A stretch of DNA of 64,000 nucleotides, from the NCBI RefSeq assembly GCF_051014445.1, contig NW_027488366.1:23640001-23704000 (forward strand), written 5' to 3'. Shown here piece after piece: positions 1 through 13,349 of the stretch. This DNA comes from Colletes latitarsis (Eukaryota; Arthropoda; Insecta; Hymenoptera; Colletidae). Each line of letters starts with the position of its first letter. Within the stretch, counting starts at the first letter, position 1. Both the position numbers and the translations under genes were made by a program. The notes beneath the pieces are model-generated. The model did no database searches, was not told the origin of the DNA, and was given only the letters and a program-made list of their open reading frames with translations.

Positions 1-3000
1 ATGTTTCAGTGTGGTACCACTTTACTACGTGATCCAATCCAGAAATAGCCCAGGATCTAGCCATGAAATATGAGAAATATGCGAAAGTAAGAGCCTGATG
101 AGGGCAAATCCTAGACCTATCCCAGACCTAACTTGCGTTATCCTCTAAAATATTGATCGAAACCAGGTTTAATTGCCTGTTTCAGCGTGGTACCACATTA
201 CTACGTGATACAATCCAGAAACAGCCCAGGATCCGTTCAACAAGTATGTGAAGAATGCGAAAGTATGAGTCTGATGAGTGAAAATCCCAGGCCTAGCGTA
301 GACCTAACATGCGTTATCCACTAAAATATTGATCCAAACCAGGTTTAATGGACTGTTTCAGTGTGGTACCACATTACTATGTGATCCAAACCAGAAAAAA
401 CCCAAGATCCGTTCAACAAGTATGTGAAGAATGCGAAAGTATGAGTCTGATGAGTGAAAATCCCAGGCCTAGCGTAGACCTAACATGCGTTATCCCCTAA
501 AATATTGATCCAAACCAGGTTTAATGGACTGTTTCAGTGTGGTACCACATTACTACGTGATCCAAACCAGAAAAAAACCCGGGATCAGTTCAACAAGTAT
601 GTGAAGAATGCGAAAGTATGAGTCTGATCAGTGAAAATCCCAGGCCTACGCCAGACCTAACATGCGTTATCCACTAAAATATTGATCCAAACCAGGTTTA
701 ATGGACTGTTTCAGTGTGGTACCACATTACTATGTGATCCAAAGGAGAAAAAACCCTCGATCAGGTCAACATGTATGTTAAAACTGCGAAAGTATGACCC
801 TGATGAGGGCAAATCCCAGGCCTAACCTAGACCTAACATGGGTTGTCCTCTAAAATATTGATGGAAACTTGGTTTAATTGACTGTTTCAGTGTTGTACTT
901 CATTACTACGTGATGCAATCCAGAAACCCCAGTATCTAGCCATCAAGTATGGGAAATATGCGAAAGAATGAGCCTGATGAGAGCAAATCCCAGACCTAAC
1001 CTAGACCTAACATGGATTATTCCCTAAAATATTGATCGAAACCAGGTTTAATTGACTGTTTCAGTGTGGTACCACATTACTACGTGATCCAAACCAGTAA
1101 AACCCCAGGATCCGTTCAACAAGTATGTGAATAATGCGAAAGTATGAGTCTGATGAGTGAAAATGCTCGGCCTAACCTAGACCTAACATGCGTTATCCTG
1201 AAAAATATTGATCGAAACCAGGTTTAATGGACAGTTTCAGTGTGGTACCACACTACTACGTGATCCAAACCAGCAAAAAACCCAGGATCTGTTCAACCAG
1301 TATGTGAAAAACGCGAAAGTATGAGCCTGATGAGGGCAAATCGCAGACCGATCCCAGACCTAACTTGCGTTATCCTCTAAAATATTGATCGAAACCAGGT
1401 TTAATTGACTGTTTCAGTGTGGTACCACATTACTACGTGATCCAATCCAGAAATAGCCCAGGATCTAGCCATGAGGTATGAGAAATATGCGAAAGTATGA
1501 GCCTGACGAGAGCAAATCCTAGACCTAACCCAGACCTAACATGCGTTATCCTCTAAAATATTTATCAAGACCAGGTTTAATTGATAGTTTCAGTGTGGTC
1601 CCACATTACTACGTGATCCAAACCACAAAAAACCCAGGATCCGTTCAACAAGTATGTGAAGAATGCGAAAGATTGAGTCTGATGAGTGAAAATCCCAGGC
1701 CTAACCTAGACCTAGCATGCGTTATCCTCAACAATATTGATCGAAACCTGGTTTAATCGACTGTTTCAGTGTGGTACCACATTAGTATGTGATCCAAACC
1801 AGAAAATAGCCCAGGATCTATCCATGAAGTATAAGAAATATGCGAAAGTATGAGCCTGATGACGGCAAATCCTAGACCTAACCCAGACCTAACAAGCGTT
1901 ATCCTCAAAAATATTTATCAAGACCAGGTTTAACTGAATGTTTCAGTGTGGTACCACATTACTACGTGATACAATCCTGAAACAGCCCAGGATCTAGCCA
2001 TGAAGTATGAGAAATATGCGAAAGAATGAGCCGGATGAGAGCAAATCCCAGACCTAACCTAGACCTAACATGAATTATTCTCTAAAATATTGATCGAAAC
2101 CAGGTTTAATTGACTGTTTCAGTGCTGTACTTCATTACTACCTGATGCAATCCAGAAAAAGCCCAGGATCTAGCCATCAAGTATGAGAAATATGCGAAAG
2201 AATGAGCCTGATGAGAGCAAATCCCAGACCTAACCTAGACCTAACATGCGTTATCCTCTAAAATATTGAGCGAAACCAGGTTTAATTGTCTGTTTCAGTG
2301 TGGTCCCACATTACTTCGTGATCTAAACCAGAAAAAACCCAGGATCCGTTCAACAAGTATGTGAAGAATGCGAAAGTATGAGTCTGATGAGTGAAAATTC
2401 CAGGCCTAACCTAGACCTAACATGCGTTATCCTCAAAAATATTGATCCAAACCTGGTTTAATCGACTGTTTCAGTGTGGTACCACATTACTATGTGATCC
2501 AAACCAGAAAATAACCCAGGATCTGTTCAAGGAGTATGTGAAGTGTGCGAAAGTATGAGTCTGATGAGGTCAAATCCCAGACCTATCCCAGACCTAACAT
2601 GCGTTATCCTCTAAAATATTGATCGAAACTAGGTTTAATTGACCGTTTCAGTGTGGTACCTCATTACTACGTGATCCAAACCAGACAAAACCCAGGATCT
2701 GTTCAACAAGAATGTGAAAAACGCGAAACTGTGGGCATGATGAGGGCAAATCTTAGACCTAACCCAGACCTAAGATGCGTTATCCTCTAAAATATTTATC
2801 CAGACCAGGTTTCATTGAATGTTTCAGTGTTGTACTACATTACTACGTGATGCAATCCAGAAAAAGCCCAGGATCTAGCCATCAAGTATGAGAAATATGC
2901 GAAAGAATGAGCCTGATGAGTGAAAATCCCAGGGCTAACCTAGACCTAACATGCGTTATCCTCTAAAATATTGATCGAAACCAGGTTTAATCGACTCTTT

Positions 3001-6000
3001 CAGTGTGGTATCACACTACTACGTGACCCAAACCAGAAAAAACCCATGATCTTTTCAACAAGTATGTGAAAAACGCGAAAGTATGAGCCTGATGAGGGCA
3101 AATCCCAGACCTATCCCAGACCTAACTTGCGTTATCCTCTAAAATATTGATCGAAACTAGGATTAATTGACCGTTTCAGTGTGGTACCTCATTACTACGT
3201 GATCCAAACCAGACAAAACCCAGGATCTGTTCAACAAGAATGTGAAAAACGCGAAACTGTGGGCCTGATGAGGGCAAATCTTAGACCTAACCCAGACCTA
3301 AGATGCGTTATCCTCTAAAATATTTATCCAGACCAGGTTTCATTGAATGTTTCAGTGTGGTACCACTTTACTACGTGATCCAATCCAGAAATAGCCCAGG
3401 ATCTAGCCATGAAGTATGAGAAATATGCGAAAGTATGAGCCTGATGAGGGCAAATCCCAGACATATCCCAGACCTAACTTGCGTTGTCCTCTAAGATATT
3501 GATGGAAGCCAGGTTTAATTGACTGCTTCAGTGTTGTACTTCATTACTACGTGATGCAATCCAGAAAAAGCCCAGGATCTAGCCATCAAGTATGAGAAAC
3601 ATGCGAAAGAATGAGCCTAATGAGAGCAAATCCCAGACCTAACCTAGACCTAACATGAATTATTCTCTAAAATATTGATCGAAACCAGGTTTAATCGACT
3701 GTTTCAGTGTGGTACCACATTACTACGTGATCCAAACCAGAAAAAACCCAGGATCCGTTCAACAAGTATGTGAAGAATGCGAAAGTATGAGTCTGATCAG
3801 TGAAAATCTCATGCCTTACCTAGACCTACCTTGCGTTGTCCTCTAAAATAGTGATGGAAACCAGGTTTCATTGACTGCTTCAGTGTGGTACTACATTACT
3901 ACGTGATGCAATCCAGAAAAAGCCCAGGATCTAGCCATCAAGTATGAGAAATATGCGAAAGAATGAGCCTGATGAGAGCAAATCCCAGACCTAACCTAGA
4001 CCTACCATGAATTATTCTCTAAAATATTGATCGAAACCAGGTTTAATTGACTGTTTCAGTGTGGTCCCACATTACTACGTGATCCAAACCAGAAAAAACC
4101 CAGGATCCGTTCAACAAGTATGTAAAGAATGCGAAAGTATGAGTCTGATGAGTGAAAATCCCAGGGCTAACCTAGACCTAACATGCGTTATCCTCTGAAA
4201 TATTGATCGAAACCAGGTTTAATCGACTGTTTCAGTGTGGTACCACATTACTACGTGATCCAAACGAGAAAAAAACCCATGATCTGTTCAACAAGTATGT
4301 GAAATCGCGAAAGTATGAGCCTGATGAGGGCAAATCCCAGACCTATCCCAGACCTAACTTGCGTTATCCTCTCAAATATTGATCGAAACCAGGTTTAATT
4401 GACCGTTTCAGTGTGGTACCTCATTACTACGTGATCCAAACCAGAGAAAACCCAGGATCCGTTCAACAAGTATGGTAAGAATGCGAAAGTATGCGACTGA
4501 TCAGTGAAAATCTCAGGCCTTACCTACACCTAACTTGCGTTGTCCCCTAAAATAGTGATGGAAACCAGGTTTCATTGACTGTTTCAGTGTGGTACTACAT
4601 TACTACGTGACGCAATCCAGAAAAAGCCCAGGATCTAGCCATCAAGTATGGGAAATATGCGAAAGAATGAGCCTGATGAGAGCAAATCCCAGACCTAACC
4701 TAGACCTAACGTGCGTTATCCTCTAAAATATTGAGCGAAACCAGGTTTAATGGATTGTTTCAGTGTGGTACCACACTACTTCGTGATCCGAACCAGACAA
4801 AACCCAGGATCTGTTCAACAAGAATGTGGAAAACGCGAAACTCTGAGCCTGATGAGGGCAAATCCTAGACCTATCCCAGACCTAACTTGCGTTATCCTGT
4901 AAAATATTGATCGAAACCAGGTTTAATTGACTGTTTCAGCGTGGTACCACATTACTACGTGATACAATCGAGAAACAGCCCAGGATCCGTTCAACAAGTA
5001 TTTGAAGAATGCGAAAGTATGAGTCTGATGAGTGAAAATCCCGGGCCTAACCTAGACCTAACATGCGTTATCCTCTATAATATTGATCGAAACCTGGTTT
5101 AAACGACTGTTTCAGTGTGGTTCCACATTACTATGTGATCCAAACCAGAAAATAACCCAGGATCTGTTCAAGGAGTATGTGAAGTGTGCGAAAGTATGAG
5201 TCTGATGAGGTCAAATCCCAGACCTATCCCAGACCTAACTTGCGTTATCCTCTAAAATTTTGATCGAAACCAGGTTTAATCGACTGTTTCAGTGTGGTAC
5301 CACATTACTACGTGATCCAAACCAGAAAAAGCCCAGGATCTAGCCATCAAGTATGAGAAATATGCGAAAGAATGAGCCTGATGAGAGCAAATCCAAGACC
5401 TAACCTAGGCCTAACATGCGTTATCCTCTAAAATATTGAGCGAAACCAGGTTTAATGGATTGTTTCAGTGTGGTACCACACTACTTCGTGATCCGAACCA
5501 GACAAAACCCAGGATCTGTTCAACAAGAATGTGAAAAACGCGAAACTCTGAGCCTGATGAGGGCAAATCTTAGACCTAACCCAGACCTAAGATGCGTTAT
5601 CCTCTAAAATATTTATCCAGACCAGGTTTCATTGAATGTTTCAGTGTGGTACCACTTTACTACGTGATCCAATCCAGAGATAGCCCAGGATCTAGCCACG
5701 AAGTATGAGAAATATGCGAAAGTAGGAGCCTGATGAGGGCAAATCCTAGACCTATCCCAGACCTAACTTGCGTTATCCTCTAAAATATTGATCGAAACCA
5801 GGTTTAATTGCCTGTTTGAGCGTGGTACCACATTACTACGTGATACAATCCAGAAACAGCCCAGGATCTGTTCAACATGTATGAGAAATATGCGAAAGAA
5901 AGGGCCTGATGAGGTCAAATCCCAGACCTATCCCAGACCTAACTTGCGTTATCCTCTAAAATTTTGATCGAAACCAGGTTTAATCGACTGTTTCAGTGTG

Positions 6001-6690
6001 GTACCACATTATTACGTGATCCAAACCAGAAAAAACCCAGGATCCGTTCAACAAGTATGTGAAGAATGCGAAAGTATGAGTCTGATGAGTGAAAATCCCA
6101 GACCTAACCTAGACCTAACATGCGTTATCCCCTAAAATATTGATCCAAACCAGGTTTAATGGACTGTTTCAGTGTGGTACCACACTACTACGTGATCCAA
6201 ACCAGAAAAAACCCAGGATCTGTTTAACAAGTATGTGAAAAACGCGAAAGTATGAGCCTGATGATTGCAAATCCCAGACATATCCGAGACCTAACTTGCG
6301 TTGTCCTCTAAGATATTGATGGAAACCAGGTTTAATTGACTGTTTCAGTGTTGTACTTCATTACTACGTGATGCAATCCAGAAAAAGCCCAGGATCTAGC
6401 CATCAAGTATGAGAAATATGCGAAAGAATGAGCCTGATGAGAGCAAATCCCAGACCAAACGTAGACCTAACATGAATTATTCTCTAAAATATTGAGTGAA
6501 ACCAGGTTTAATTGACTGTTTCAGTGTGGTCCCACATTACTACGTGATCCAATCCAGAGATAGCCCAGGATCTAGCCATGAAGCATGAGAAATATGCGAA
6601 CGTAAGAGCCTGATGAGGGCAAATCCTAGACCTATCCCAGACCTAACTTGCGTTATCCTCTAAAATATTGATCGAAACCAGGTTTAATTG
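1..6690 (+). repeat. 176-bp satellite array, left segment
   Basis: Head-to-tail tandem satellite of about 38 monomers. The anchor GTTTCAG recurs at 3, 179, 355 and 531, an exact 176-bp period. Each monomer carries, in order, the palindrome TGTGGTACCACA, an A-rich stretch, one of two alternative middle boxes, a CCTAA-rich stretch, AAAATATTGAT and AAACCAGGTTT. Monomers differ by substitutions but hold phase and orientation. The array begins mid-monomer, so it continues upstream. It stops at the target duplication of the solo LTR. Short open frames across it are incidental, because 176 is not a multiple of three and every frame soon meets a stop. I see no gene here. Confidence 0.97.
6686..6690. 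repeat. Target-site duplication AATTG, left of solo LTR
   Basis: AATTG at 6686-6690 is repeated at 8323-8327. Removing 6691-8327 restores an uninterrupted monomer, which is present as an intact paralogue at 16961-16965. Five-base duplications are typical of BEL/Pao integration. Confidence 0.93.
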
Positions 6691-6691
6691 T

Positions 6692-6727
6692 GTTAGGGGG
6701 AGGAGGTTTGAAAATACCTCGCCTAAC
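6692..6727 (-). other. Terminal hairpin at solo LTR end
   Basis: GTTAGG (6692-6697) pairs with CCTAAC (6722-6727), with an inner stem of GAGGT (6703-6707) with ACCTC (6716-6720). In minus-strand orientation this is the 3' end of the LTR (U5), next to where a primer site would lie. The full element has a hairpin in the same place with a partly different stem. Confidence 0.6.
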
Positions 6728-6783
6728 GGGGGTCCGGATCTCGAGGGAAGGAACGGACGGAGAGTAAGCGATACAATTATAAT

Positions 6784-6825
6784 TTTATTTTCGCCGGATC
6801 GCCTTATGCGACCAAGCCGTTTATT
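6784..6825 (-). promoter_or_regulatory. Two poly(A) signals bracketing a hairpin in the solo LTR
   Basis: Minus-strand AATAAA occurs at 6820-6825 and 6784-6789. Between them GGATCGC (6796-6802) can pair with GCGACC (6808-6813) around a five-base loop, with one bulge. The same arrangement of signal, hairpin, signal is present in the LTRs of the full element. Confidence 0.55.
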
Positions 6826-7826
6826 TAGTCAATAAAGGTTTGAGAATCGGCCGACGTCTGCCAGACGATCAGTGTGGTCTGTGTTGTTACCCTGAAACAG
6901 AAAGAGATACGACTAGGCGTTAAATACCTGTCGACGTGAGTCACGTCGCTTGTCTTTCTCTCTTTGGTACGCTCCTGGTCGGTGCTTGTCGCACCTAGGA
7001 GCGGGAATCTCTGCCGCCGCGATACGCAGCTAAGCTAGTGGACTGTACGTGTGTGAGCGTTCCCTTTAAACCGGGAATCGCTCGCTTTCTTCCAATTAGG
7101 GAATTTCCTCTCGGTTTTCTGTTCGACTGCAACACTTGATTGTCGCAGGAGAGGGTGCCTAGAGGGAGGTTGTAAGGCTCCAACCGTCACCCGGTCCTCG
7201 GCCCCTTACCGTCTTCGTATGCGTGTGTACGGAACACGATGCGGTGCAGTCTTTCAATGGCGTATAGGACGTCTTACTATTGAGACTGGCACCACGACGC
7301 CTTGTGAGTCGCGTTCTACGCGCAGTGACCGTACAAGACTGGCGATCAGAGAACAACGCTCTGGCATTCGCCGGAAGCTGGGCTTAGAATAACTCGTCCC
7401 ACGCTCCGACTGGAAGGCGGCAAGTCCACCCAAGGTATTTACGCCAATAAGGCCCCTTTAGATGGTTGTAAGACCGTTCGATTGAATCAAGGGAGGATCG
7501 AGTCTTAATCTCGATACCTCTCGCACGACCGCTGTTTGCAGCGATACGCGGAAAATTCGGGAACTCGATGATACCAAAGAGTTTCCCGCAGTCTTTAATC
7601 GGGTCGTACTCACGACCGAATCGATTAACTGGTTTGATTCGACAACCGGAATTACACGCAGTTTACTGGGGGCAGTTTGCTTACGCAAGCTAATCCCGTA
7701 AAGCTGCGGCTATACGTCGGTTGCCCGCTTTGTGAAAATTCGAATAACTCGAACTTTCAACGTCGCGTGGGAATCAACCGCTAGAACCCGAGAATTTTCT
7801 TTATGCCTTTTTTTTCTTAATTTGTT

Positions 7827-7912
7827 CGAATGCTCGAATAACTCGAAGCAATTCGAATATTGTGAGGGCCTGTTGAATTTCAACGAATGCTCGAATAACT
7901 CGAAGCAATTCG
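7827..7912. repeat. 29-bp direct repeat within the solo LTR
   Basis: A 29-bp sequence beginning CGAATGCTCGAATAACTCG occurs at 7827-7855 and again at 7884-7912, 57 bp apart. It is rich in TTCGAA-type motifs. It may be a duplicated LTR enhancer or binding site; function is inferred only from position. Confidence 0.7.
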
Positions 7913-8322
7913 GAATATGTTAAATTAGGGAAAGCGTGATCGTTTATCGATCCGCGCTTGGCAGGCTCTCGTTAGCAAGTGACGGACGAGCACGCGCTGC
8001 CGAAAAGTACGCGTAAGAGAGGGGGAATCCTCCGACGCGCGGCGCTGTCGCCGTGGCTCTCGTCCGTCTTTTTCTAACATGTAATTATCGCACCTTCTCT
8101 ATGGTCGAGCGTTTAACCGAAAAGTTCGAAATCGAACGTTACTGTACTGCTCGCGTGACTTACAGAAAAACTCAAGGAGCGAGAGTTTTTCTGCTGCCTT
8201 CTGTTTCGAGTCGCGGACGCGTCGACCTAGAATGTTCTGGTCGGTCGCGTATGTTAAAAACAAAGCGGATTAACGGCTAATTACGGGTTTAAATAAATTC
8301 GAATTAACTCGATCTTTAAACA

Positions 8323-8327
8323 AATTG
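8323..8327. repeat. Target-site duplication AATTG, right of solo LTR
   Basis: Second copy of AATTG, directly after the LTR terminus CA at 8322. The satellite resumes in phase with CCTGTTTCAGCG. Confidence 0.93.
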
Positions 8328-9800
8328 CCTGTTTCAGCGTGGTACCACATTACTACGTGATACAATCCAGAAACAGCCCAGGATCTGTTCAACATGTATG
8401 AGAAATATGCGAAAGAAAGGGCCTGATGAGAGCAAATCCCAGACCTAACCTAGACCTAACATGAATTATTCTCTAAAATATTGATCGAAACCAGGTTTAA
8501 TCGACTGTTTCAGTGTGGTACCACATTACTACGTGATCCAAACCAGAAAATAACCCAGGATCTGTTCAAGGAGTATGTGAAGTGTGCGAAAGTATGAGTC
8601 TGATGAGGGCAAATCCCAGACATATCCCAGACCTAACTTGCGTTGTCCTCTAAGATATTGATGGAAACCAGGTTTAATTGACTGTTTCAGTGTTGTACTT
8701 CACTACTACGTGATGCAATCCAGAAAAAGCCCAGGATCTAGCCGTCAAGTATGAGAAATATGCGAAAGAATGAGCCTGATGAGAGCAAATCCCAGACCTA
8801 ACCTAGACCTAACATGAATTATTCTCTAAAATATTGATCGAAACCAGGTTTAATTGACTGTTTCAGTGTGGTCCCACATTACTACGTGATCCAAACCAGA
8901 AAAAACCCAGGATCTGTTCAACAAGTATGTGAAGAATGCAAAAGTATGAGTCTGATGAGTGAAAATCCCAGGCCTAACCTAGACCTAACATGAGTTATAC
9001 TCTAAAATATTCATCGAAACCTGGTTTAATCGACTGTTTCAGTGTGGTACCGCATTACTATGTGATCCAAACCAGAAAATAACCCAGGATCTGTTCAAGG
9101 AGTATGTGAAGTGTGCGAAAGTATGTGTCTGATCAGGTCAAATCCCAGACCTATCCCAGACCTAACTTGCGTTATCCTCTAAAATTTTGATCGACACCAG
9201 GTTTAATCGACTGTTTCAGTGTGGTACCACACTACTACGTGATCCAAACCAGAAAAAACCCAGGATCTGTTCAACAAGTATGTGAAGAATGCGAAAGTAT
9301 GAGTCTGATGAGTGAAAATCCCAGGCCTAACCTAGACCTAACATGAGTTATACTCTAAAATATTGATCGAAACCTGGTTTAATCGACTGTTTCAGTGTGG
9401 TACCGCATTACTATGTGATCCAAACCAGAAAATAACCCAGGATCTGTTCAACGAGTATGTGAAGTGTGCGAAAGTATGAGTCTGATGAGATCAAATCCCA
9501 GACCTATCCCAGACCTAACTTGCGTTATCCTCTAAAATTTTGATCGAAACCAGGTTTAATCGACTGTTTCAGAGTGGTACCACACTACTACGTGATCCAA
9601 ACCAGGAAAAACCCAGGATCCGTCCAACAAGTATGTGAAGAATGCGAGAGTATGAGTCTGATGAGTGAAAATCCCAGGCCTAACCTAGACCTAACATGAG
9701 TTATACTCTAAGATATTGATCGAAACCTGGTTTAATCGACTGTTTCAGTGTGGTACCGCATTACTATGTGATCCAAACCAGAAAATAACCCAGGATCTGT
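8323..9800 (+). repeat. Block duplicated at 16961-18438
   Basis: This stretch aligns with 16961-18438 at a constant offset of 8638, with only scattered substitutions; both copies share the rare GCCGTCAAG variant. Left of the solo LTR the alignment continues at an offset of 10275, which equals 8638 plus the 1632-bp LTR plus 5 bp. The duplicated tract therefore spans the insertion site. Confidence 0.8.
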
Positions 9801-9824
9801 TCAACGAGTATGTGAAGTGTGCGA

Positions 9825-12800
9825 AAGTATGAGTCTGATGAGATCAAATCCCAGACCTATCCCAGACCTAACTTGCGTTATCCTCTAAAATTTTGATCGA
9901 AACCAGGCTTAATCGACTGTTTCAGTGTGGTACCACACTACTACGTGATCCAAACCAGAAAAAACCCAGGATCCGTCCAACAAGTATGTGAAGAATGCGA
10001 GAGTATGAGTCTGATGAGTGAAAATCCCAGGCCTAACCTAGACCTAACATGAGTTATACTCTAAGATATTGATCGAAACCTGGTTTAATCGACTGTTTCA
10101 GTGTGGTACCGCATTACTATGTTATCCAAACCAGAAAATAACCCAGGATCTGTTCAACGAGTATGTGCAGTGTGCGAAAGTATGAGTCTGATGAGGTCAA
10201 ATCCCAGACCAATCCCAGACTTAACTTGCGTTATCCTCTAAAATATTGATCGAAACCAGGTTTAATCGACTGTTTCAGTGTGGTACCACATTACTACGTG
10301 ATCCAAACCAGAAAATAACCCAGGATCTGTTCAAGGAGTATGTGAAGTGTGCGAAAGTATGAGTCTGATGAGGTCAAATCCCAGACGTATCCCAGACCTA
10401 ACTTGCGTTATCCTCTAAAATTTTGATCGAAACCAGGTTTAATCGACTGTTTCAGTGTGGTACCACATTACTACGTGATCCAAACCAGAAAAAACCCAGG
10501 ATCCGTTCAACAAGTATGTGAAGAATGCGAAAGTATGAGTCTGATGAGTGAAAATCCCAGACCTAACCTAGACCTAACATGCGTTATCCCCTAAAATATT
10601 GATCCAAACCAGGTTTAATGGACTGTTTCAGTGTGGTACCACACTACTACGTGATCCAAACCAGAAAAAACCCAGGATCTGTTTAACAAGTATGTGAAAA
10701 ACGCGAAAGTATGAGCCTGATGAGGGCAAATCCCAGACATATCCCAGACCTAACTTGCGTTGTCCTCTAAGATATTGATGGAAACCAGGTTTAATTGACT
10801 GTTTCAGTGTTGTACTTCATTACTACGTGTTGCAATCCAGAAAAAGCCCAGGATCTAGCCATCAAGTATGAGAAATATGCGAAAGAATGAGCCTGATGAG
10901 AGCAAATCCCAGACCAAACGTAGACCTAACATGAATTATTCTCTAAAATATTGAGTGAAACCAGGTTTAATTGACTGTTTCAGTGTGGTCCCACATTACT
11001 ACGTGATCCAATCCAGAGATAGCCCAGGATCTAGCCATGAAGTATGAGAAATATGCGAAAGTAAGAGCCTGATGAGGGCAAATCCTAGACCTATCCCAGA
11101 CCTAACTTGCGTTATCCTCTAAAATATTGATCGAAACCAGGTTTAATTGCCTGTTTCAGTGTGGTACCGCATTACTATGTGATCCAAACCAGAAAATAAC
11201 CCAGGATCTGTTCAACGAGTATGTGAAGTGTGCGAAAGTATGAGTCTGATGAGATCAAATCCCAGACCTATCCCAGACCTAACTTGCGTTATCCTCTAAA
11301 ATTTTGATCGAAACCAGGTCTAATCGACTGTTTCAGTGTGGTACCACATTACTACGTGATGCAAACCAGAAAAAACCCAGGATCAGTTCAACAAGTATGT
11401 GAAGAATGCGAAAGTATGAGTCTGATCAGTGAAAATCCCAGGCCTAACCTAGACCTAGCTTGCGTTATCCTCTAAAATATTGATCGAAACCAGGTTTAAT
11501 CGACTGTTTCAGTGTGGTACCACATTACTACGTGTCCCAAACCAGAAGAAACCCATGATCTGTTCAACAAGTATGTGAAAAACGCGAAAGTATGAGCCTG
11601 ATGAGGGCAAATCCCAGACCTATCCCAGACCTAACTTGTGTTATCCTCTAAAATATTGATCGAAACCAGGTTTAGTTGACCGTTTCAGTGTGGTGCCTCA
11701 TTACTACGTGATCCAAACCAGAAAAAGCCCAGGATCTAGCCATCAAGTATGAGAAATATGCGAAAGAATGAGCCTGATGAGAGCAAATCCAAGACCTAAC
11801 CTAGGCCTAACATGCGTTATCCTCTAAAATATTGAGCGAAACCAGGTTTAATGGATTGTTTCAGTGTGGTACCACACTACTTCGTGATCCGAACCAGACA
11901 AAACCCAGGATCTGTTCAACAAGAATGTGAAAAACGCGAAACTCTGAGCCTGATGAGGGCAAATCTAAGACCTAACCCAGACCTAAGATGCGTTATCCTC
12001 TAAAATATTTATCCAGACCAGGTTTCATTGAATGTTTCAGTGTGGTACCACTTTACTACGTGATCCAATCCAGAGATAGCCCAGGATCTAGCCACGAAGT
12101 ATGAGAAATATGCGAAAGTAGGAGCCTGATGAGGGCAAATCCTAGACCTATCCCAGACCTAACTTGCGTTATCCTCTAAAATATTGATCGAAACCAGGTT
12201 TAATTGCCTGTTTGAGCGTGGTACCACATTACTACGTGATACAATCCAGAAACAGCCCAGGATCTGTTCAACATGTATGAGAAATATGCGAAAGAAAGGG
12301 CCTGATGAGAGCAAATCCCAGACCTAACCTAGACCTAACGTGAATTATTCTCTAAAGTATTGGTCGAACCCAGGTTTAATCGACTGTTTCAGTGTGGTAC
12401 CACATTACTACGTGATCCAAACCAGAAAATAACCCAGGATCTGTTCAAGGAGTATGTGAAGTGTGCGAAAGTATGAGCCTGACGAGTGAAAATCCCAGGC
12501 CTAACCTAGACCTAACACGCGATATCCTCTAAAATATTGATCGAAACCTGGTTTAATCGACTGTTTCAGTGTGGTACCACATTACTATGTGATCCAAACC
12601 AGAAAATAACCCAGGATCTGTTCAAGGAGTATGTGAAGTGTGCGAAAGTATGAGTCTGATGAGGTCAAATCCCAGACGTATCCCAGACCTAACTTGCGTT
12701 ATCCTCTAAAATTTTGATCGAAACCAGGTTTAATCGACTGTTTCAGTGTGGTACCACATTACTACGTGATCCAAACCAGAAAAAACCCAGGATCCGTTCA

Positions 12801-13349
12801 ACAAGTATGTGAAGAATGCGAAAGTATGAGTCTGATGAGTGAAAATCCCAGACCTAACCTAGACCTAACATGCGTTATCCCCTAAAATATTGATCCAAAC
12901 CAGGTTTAATGGACTGTTTCAGTGTGGTACCACACTACTACGTGATCCAAACCAGAAAAAACCCAGGATCTGTTTAACAAGTATGTGAAAAACGCGAAAG
13001 TATGAGCCTGATGAGGGCAAATCCCAGACATATCCCAGACCTAACTTGCGTTGTCCTCTAAGATATTGATGGAAACCAGGTTTAATTGACTGTTTCAGTG
13101 TTGTACTTCATTACTACGTGTTGCAATCCAGAAAAAGCCCAGGATCTAGCCATCAAGTATGAGAAATATGCGAAAGAATGAGCCTGATGAGAGCAAATCC
13201 CAGACCAAACGTAGACCTAACATGAATTATTCTCTAAAATATTCAGTGAAACCAGGTTTAATTGACTGTTTCAGTGTGGTCCCACATTACTACGTGATCC
13301 AATCCAGAGATAGCCCAGGATCTAGCCATGAAGTATGAGAAATATGCGA
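9825..13349 (+). repeat. 3525-bp tandem duplication, copy 1 (20 monomers)
   Basis: Twenty monomers repeated immediately downstream at an offset of 3525. Checkpoints: AACCAGGCTTAATCG at 9901 and 13426; CAGACCAAAC at 10910 and 14435, and at 13201 and 16726. Private variants are shared: TTGAGTGAAACC in the first of these pairs and TTCAGTGAAACC in the second. I noticed no mismatch between the copies. Boundaries are approximate. Confidence 0.85.

Larger units (their letters stand above)
6691..8322 (-). mobile_element. Solo LTR, BEL/Pao-like, 1632 bp
   Basis: A non-satellite block flanked by AATTG duplications, with plus-strand ends TGTTAG...TTTAAACA (TG...CA). It is related to the LTRs of the full element at 47857-57338. 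Both share the ends TGTTAG and TTTAAACA, the block GGGGTCCGGA near the left end, two minus-strand AATAAA signals at 6820-6825 and 6784-6789, and hairpins at matching places. The poly(A) signals put it on the minus strand. No gag or pol sequence is present, so LTR-LTR recombination that removed an internal region is the likely origin. Similarity to the full-element LTR is patchy, so this is a different subfamily. Its small open frames have no recognisable product. Confidence 0.88.

Noticed and set aside
7159..7688. Protein-coding gene within the 1.6-kb insertion
   Set aside because: Only short overlapping frames without recognisable motifs. TG...CA ends, target duplication and poly(A) signals identify a solo LTR.
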